NCBI GenBank assembly: GCA_934746785.1 | Contig: CAKVFO010000150.1 | Location: 1 to 8,169, forward strand | DNA length: 8,169 nt | Direction of reading: 5' to 3' | Source: an uncultured Clostridium sp. | GTDB taxonomy: Bacteria; Bacillota; Clostridia; Clostridiales; Clostridiaceae | Shown: positions 5,516 through 8,169 of the stretch, in pieces | Layout: each line of letters opens with the position of its first letter | Position numbering within the stretch: position 1 is the first letter of the stretch | Program-made: the position numbers and the translations under genes | Notes under the pieces: generated by a model | What the model was told of the DNA's origin: nothing | Seen by the model: only the letters and a program-made list of their open reading frames with translations | Database searches by the model: none

Positions 5516-6061
5516 ATGGACGACAGAATTATTGATTTTAATCAACTTAAAAATAAGGCTAAAGAAAAAGATGTAGATAAGCTTGAGAACTATATGTATT
5601 CTTTATACTATGAAATGGCTCAAGGAAAAATAACCATGGCTGATTTTACAAAAAATATTTATGAATATATGGAACAAGATAATATATCTCAAGATAAATT
5701 TTTAAATATGCAAAAAAAGTTAATGGAGAGGTATGGATTTGATTCTTCAATGATAGATGAGCAATTAAAAAATTTAGGTGTAGATAATGTAAATTATGAT
5801 AATATAAGAAAAACTATGAGCTTTCAAGAAAAGTATAAAGATAGATTGGTTAATAAAGCTATGTCTTATTATACAATATCAAATGAAAAAAATAATATTG
5901 AAATAATAGTAGAGGAAGATAATGTAGTTATACAAAGTGAAGGAAAAATTGATTTATCTGATTTAGAACTTAGTGATTTCCTATGTTCATATAAAAAGGT
6001 ACGTGAAGATAAGCCATTAAATATAAGGCTTTGTGAAAATGTTAAGAAATATAATTATTAA
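5516..6061 (+). CDS. conserved clostridial protein, likely DUF3867
   Basis: A soluble acidic protein of 181 residues with no signal peptide or membrane segment. The opening (MDDRIIDFNQLKNKAKEKDVDK) and the MAQGKITMADF and QKKLMERYG blocks resemble the clostridial family DUF3867 as I remember it; function unknown. Residues 10-117 look all-helical with many charged residues, and 118-145 look like short beta strands (ISNEKNNIEIIVEEDNVVIQ). There is a single visible pair of cysteines (157 and 173) but no metal motif. The ATG follows AAGGAG (5502-5507) at eight bases. It starts 59 bases after the PotD-like gene with no terminator between, so the two may be co-transcribed, and it ends in a strong terminator. 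Confidence 0.8.
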   Translation: MDDRIIDFNQLKNKAKEKDVDKLENYMYSLYYEMAQGKITMADFTKNIYEYMEQDNISQDKFLNMQKKLMERYGFDSSMIDEQLKNLGVDNVNYDNIRKTMSFQEKYKDRLVNKAMSYYTISNEKNNIEIIVEEDNVVIQSEGKIDLSDLELSDFLCSYKKVREDKPLNIRLCENVKKYNY

Positions 6062-6065
6062 AAGT

Positions 6066-6095
6066 AAAGGTATCAAATATGATGCCTTTATTTTT
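6066..6095 (+). terminator. intrinsic terminator after the 181-residue protein
   Basis: AAAGGTATCA (6066-6075) pairs with TGATGCCTTT (6080-6089) over ten pairs (one U-G) around an AATA loop, followed by ATTTTT. Confidence 0.88.
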
Positions 6096-6130
6096 ATGTC
6101 CAAAATTCTATAAAAACCCCCTATTTTCCA

Positions 6131-6159
6131 CTTTAAATTATATAGATTTTATATATAAT
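6131..6159 (+). promoter_or_regulatory. promoter candidate for the ABC-F gene
   Basis: A perfect TATAAT (6154-6159) follows a weak CTTTAA (6131-6136) by 17 bases. The leader of about 30 bases is too short to hold an antibiotic-sensing attenuator of the kind found before many resistance ABC-F genes, and no upstream peptide or hairpin is seen there. Confidence 0.4.
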
Positions 6160-6197
6160 AGTTATTAGAGTAAAAAGAGAAAAACAAGGAGGCGTAC

Positions 6198-7772
6198 ATG
6201 AGCGTATTACAAGTTAAAAATATAAATCATGGTTTTGGTGATAGAGCTATATTTGAAGATGTATCATTTAGATTATTAAAAGGTGAACACGTAGGGCTTA
6301 TTGGAGCAAACGGTGAAGGTAAATCTACTTTTATGAACATAGTTACAGGAAATCTTATGCCAGATGAAGGAGATATAATTTGGTCAAATAATGTAAGAGT
6401 TGGATATATGGATCAGCATGCAGCCTTAAAAAAAGGTGAAAGTATAAGAGATGCATTAAGAGATGCTTTTAAATTCCTTTTTGATATGGAAGCTGAAATG
6501 AATGCATTATATGAAAAAATGGGAGACTGTACTCCAGAAGAATTAGAAAAGATGCTTGAAAGAACAGCTGTTATTCAAGACCTTCTAGATAATAATGGCT
6601 TTTACATAATTGATGCTAAAGTAGAAGAAGTAGCTAAAGGGTTAGGTCTTTTGGATTTGGGACTAGATAGAGATGTAGATGATTTATCAGGTGGCCAAAG
6701 AACAAAAATACTTTTAGGTAAGTTATTACTTCAAAATCCAGACATTCTTTTACTAGACGAGCCTACGAACTATCTAGACGAAGAACATATAGAATGGTTA
6801 AAGAGATATTTACAAAACTATGAAAATGCTTTTATACTAATATCTCATGATATCCCATTCTTAAACTCAGTAGTTAACTTAATTTATCATGTAGAAGAAA
6901 GAAAACTTACAAGATATGTAGGAGATTACAATGAGTTTAAGAGAATTTACGAAGAAAATAAAAGAAGATTAGAAGCAGCTTATGAAAAGCAGCAAAAAGA
7001 AATAGCAAGGCTTGAAGACTTTGTTGCGAGAAACAAAGCTAACGTAGCAACTTCAAACATGGCTAAATCAAGACAAAAGAAGTTAGATAAGATGGAAAGA
7101 ATAGAGCTTGCAGGGGAAAAGCCAAAACCAGAATTTAATTTCAAAATTTCAAGATCCTCAGGGAAAGTTATATTTGAAACTAAGGATTTAGAAATAGGAT
7201 ATGATAAACCATTAACTAAGCCATTAAACCTTTATATGGAAAGAGGACAAAAAATAGCTTTAGTAGGAGCTAACGGTCTTGGAAAATCAACACTTCTTAA
7301 GAGTTTATTAGGTATAATAAAGCCTTTAAGCGGTACTGTTGAAAAGGGAGATTATCAATATATAGGATATTTTGAACAAGAAGATAGAAGTGATAATAAT
7401 AATACTTGTATTGAAGAAGTATGGCAAGAGTTTCCTTCATTTACTCAATACGAAATAAGAGCAGCACTTGCTAAATGTGGTCTTACTACTAAACAGTTAG
7501 AGTCTAAGATAAAGGTTTTATCAGGAGGAGAAGCTGCAAAGGTTAGATTGTGTAAGATAATTAATAGTGAAACAAACATATTAATCTTAGACGAACCTAC
7601 TAACCACTTAGATCAAGATGCTAAAGATGAATTAAAGAGAGCAGTTAAGGAATATAAAGGTTCAGTTTTACTTGTATCCCACGAACCAGAATTTTATAGA
7701 GATGTAGTAACTGATATTTGGAACTGTGAGGATTGGACATTGAAAATATGTGGTTCAACACAAAATAGATAG
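6198..7772 (+). CDS. ABC-F family ATPase (ribosome-associated type)
   Basis: Cytosolic tandem ATPase of 524 residues with no membrane domain. ABC-F proteins bind the ribosomal E site and rescue or tune translation; some protect from antibiotics. Domain 1 has Walker A GANGEGKST (36-44), signature LSGGQ (163-167), Walker B ILLLDEPTNYLD (183-194, E188) and H-loop H217. The charged helical linker (about 245-310) is the part that reaches the ribosome. Domain 2 has Walker A GANGLGKST (357-365), LSGGE (441-445), ILILDEPTNHLD (461-472, E466) and H495. Both sites look catalytically complete. There is no C-terminal coiled-coil extension of the Uup type, so YbiT/YkpA-like members are closer. ATG 6198 follows AAGGAGG (6186-6192) at five bases. 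It is a single-gene unit with its own terminator; a housekeeping role is more likely than resistance. Confidence 0.93.
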   Translation: MSVLQVKNINHGFGDRAIFEDVSFRLLKGEHVGLIGANGEGKSTFMNIVTGNLMPDEGDIIWSNNVRVGYMDQHAALKKGESIRDALRDAFKFLFDMEAEMNALYEKMGDCTPEELEKMLERTAVIQDLLDNNGFYIIDAKVEEVAKGLGLLDLGLDRDVDDLSGGQRTKILLGKLLLQNPDILLLDEPTNYLDEEHIEWLKRYLQNYENAFILISHDIPFLNSVVNLIYHVEERKLTRYVGDYNEFKRIYEENKRRLEAAYEKQQKEIARLEDFVARNKANVATSNMAKSRQKKLDKMERIELAGEKPKPEFNFKISRSSGKVIFETKDLEIGYDKPLTKPLNLYMERGQKIALVGANGLGKSTLLKSLLGIIKPLSGTVEKGDYQYIGYFEQEDRSDNNNTCIEEVWQEFPSFTQYEIRAALAKCGLTTKQLESKIKVLSGGEAAKVRLCKIINSETNILILDEPTNHLDQDAKDELKRAVKEYKGSVLLVSHEPEFYRDVVTDIWNCEDWTLKICGSTQNR

Positions 7773-7774
7773 TT

Positions 7775-7804
7775 AAAAAGTCACCTAGATTGGTGGCTTT
7801 TTTT
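7775..7804 (+). terminator. intrinsic terminator of the ABC-F gene
   Basis: AAAAAGTCACC (7775-7785) pairs with GGTGGCTTTTT (7792-7802) around a six-base loop, one G-U pair, with a T-run of seven (7798-7804). It is intact, although a mobile intron remnant starts five bases later. Confidence 0.9.
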
Positions 7805-7809
7805 ACGTA

Positions 7810-7895
7810 GTGCGCCCAGCATGGGCGTGCACTAATCGGTGAAAGTCCGTAACGGGGGCTGATAGTGCCAACCGTATAGCTTAAGACTGGTGTTA
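7810..7895 (+). mobile_element. truncated group II intron, 5' end of domain I (class IIC-like)
   Basis: Begins with GTGCG (7810-7814), the group II intron 5' boundary. Stems follow as in domain I: CGCCC/GGGCG (7813-7817 with 7823-7827), the CGGTGAAAGTCCG hairpin (7837-7849), and ACGG/CCGT (7852-7855 with 7872-7875) enclosing GGC/GCC, then TAGCTTAA (7877-7884). The order and spacing recall the Oceanobacillus iheyensis group IIC intron. Its position just past a transcription terminator is the known habit of class IIC. Resemblance fades near 7890-7895. Domains II-VI and the reverse transcriptase are absent, so it cannot splice. The right boundary is approximate. Confidence 0.75.
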
Positions 7896-7914
7896 GTATA
7901 AAGTAGTGGATACA

Positions 7915-8169
7915 TTAAATTTTGATAAAACTAAATCTGCAAGAGAAATAGGAAATGAGGAATTAAAATAGCTATTATAAGAATATATAAATCTAATAAA
8001 GGCATATATGGAGCACCTAGAATTCATTATATACTTAGCACAGAAGGCTTTACTGTCTCATTGAAAAGAGTTCAAAGAAAAATGTCTGAACTCGGGCTTT
8101 ATGCAATAACTGTAAAAAAATGACAGATGATTTAGTAATTAAAGCTCTAAAGAGAGCTTATTACAATCA
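7915..8169 (+). pseudogene. IS3-family transposase (OrfB) relic, frameshifted and internally deleted
   Basis: Three frames are needed to read it. Frame A (about 7915-7968) gives DKTKSAREIGNEELK, then a stop at 7969. Adding one A to the run 7965-7968 continues the protein in frame B (7971-8120): IIRIYKSNKGIYGAPRIHYI, then SLKRVQRKMSELGLYAITVKK, which is the helix-turn-helix (HTH_21) region of IS3/IS150-type OrfB. It stops at 8121. Frame C from 8120 reads MTDDLVIKALKRAYYN to the window edge, typical of the late integrase core. The first two catalytic Asp of the DDE triad should lie between frames B and C, so roughly a hundred residues appear deleted near 8115-8123. OrfA and the left end of the element are not visible. 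Non-functional; it may continue rightward. Confidence 0.8.

Noticed and set aside
6198..7772. Antibiotic-resistance ABC-F (Vga/Msr/CplR-like)
   Set aside because: The leader is short, with no regulatory peptide or attenuator, the neighbourhood holds no resistance genes, and the sequence looks closer to housekeeping YbiT/YkpA-type members. It is not excluded without a tree.
1..8169. CRISPR array, tRNA, rRNA, phage or toxin-antitoxin module
   Set aside because: No regularly spaced repeats, no cloverleaf or rRNA sequence, and no gene pair of that kind was seen on either strand.

Overview
The window is chromosomal DNA from a very AT-rich, low-GC Gram-positive bacterium, most likely a Clostridium (sensu stricto). 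The signs are strong AGGAGG-type ribosome sites, AT-biased codons, short genes that mostly end in their own hairpin-plus-T-run terminator, a clostridial-type small siroheme reductase, and a 181-residue protein resembling a clostridium-restricted family (DUF3867, from memory). No species is claimed.

Layout. Positions 1-240 are wreckage: the 5' end of an uppS-type prenyltransferase gene (minus strand) runs directly into a plus-strand piece of an IS1182-type transposase that enters from beyond the left edge. From 383 to about 3736 lie three separately transcribed genes with a common theme: a 286-residue siroheme/4Fe-4S nitrite or sulfite reductase, hemL (glutamate-1-semialdehyde aminomutase, the C5 route to siroheme and heme), and a formate/nitrite-family channel. 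Together they suggest uptake of nitrite (or a similar anion), its reduction at siroheme, and supply of the siroheme precursor. The other tetrapyrrole genes are not in the window.

From 3905 to 6061 come a small membrane protein of unknown function, an orphan PotD-like polyamine-binding protein with an abnormal lipobox, and the DUF3867-like protein. A terminator sits directly against the ribosome site of the PotD-like gene, so that gene probably depends on readthrough or on a promoter inside the preceding gene. From 6198 to 7772 is a complete ABC-F ATPase of the translation-factor type.

The right end (7810-8169) is a second graveyard. A truncated group II intron 5' end, resembling class IIC, starts five bases after the ABC-F terminator. 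It is followed by an IS3-family transposase relic with a one-base frameshift and an apparent internal deletion.

I see no CRISPR array, tRNA, rRNA or recognisable riboswitch. Most of the window is ordinary core or accessory metabolism. The best leads are the mobile-element scars, a sequence shared by inverted repeats upstream of the reductase and hemL, the perfect palindrome before the membrane protein gene, and the terminator-abutted PotD-like gene.
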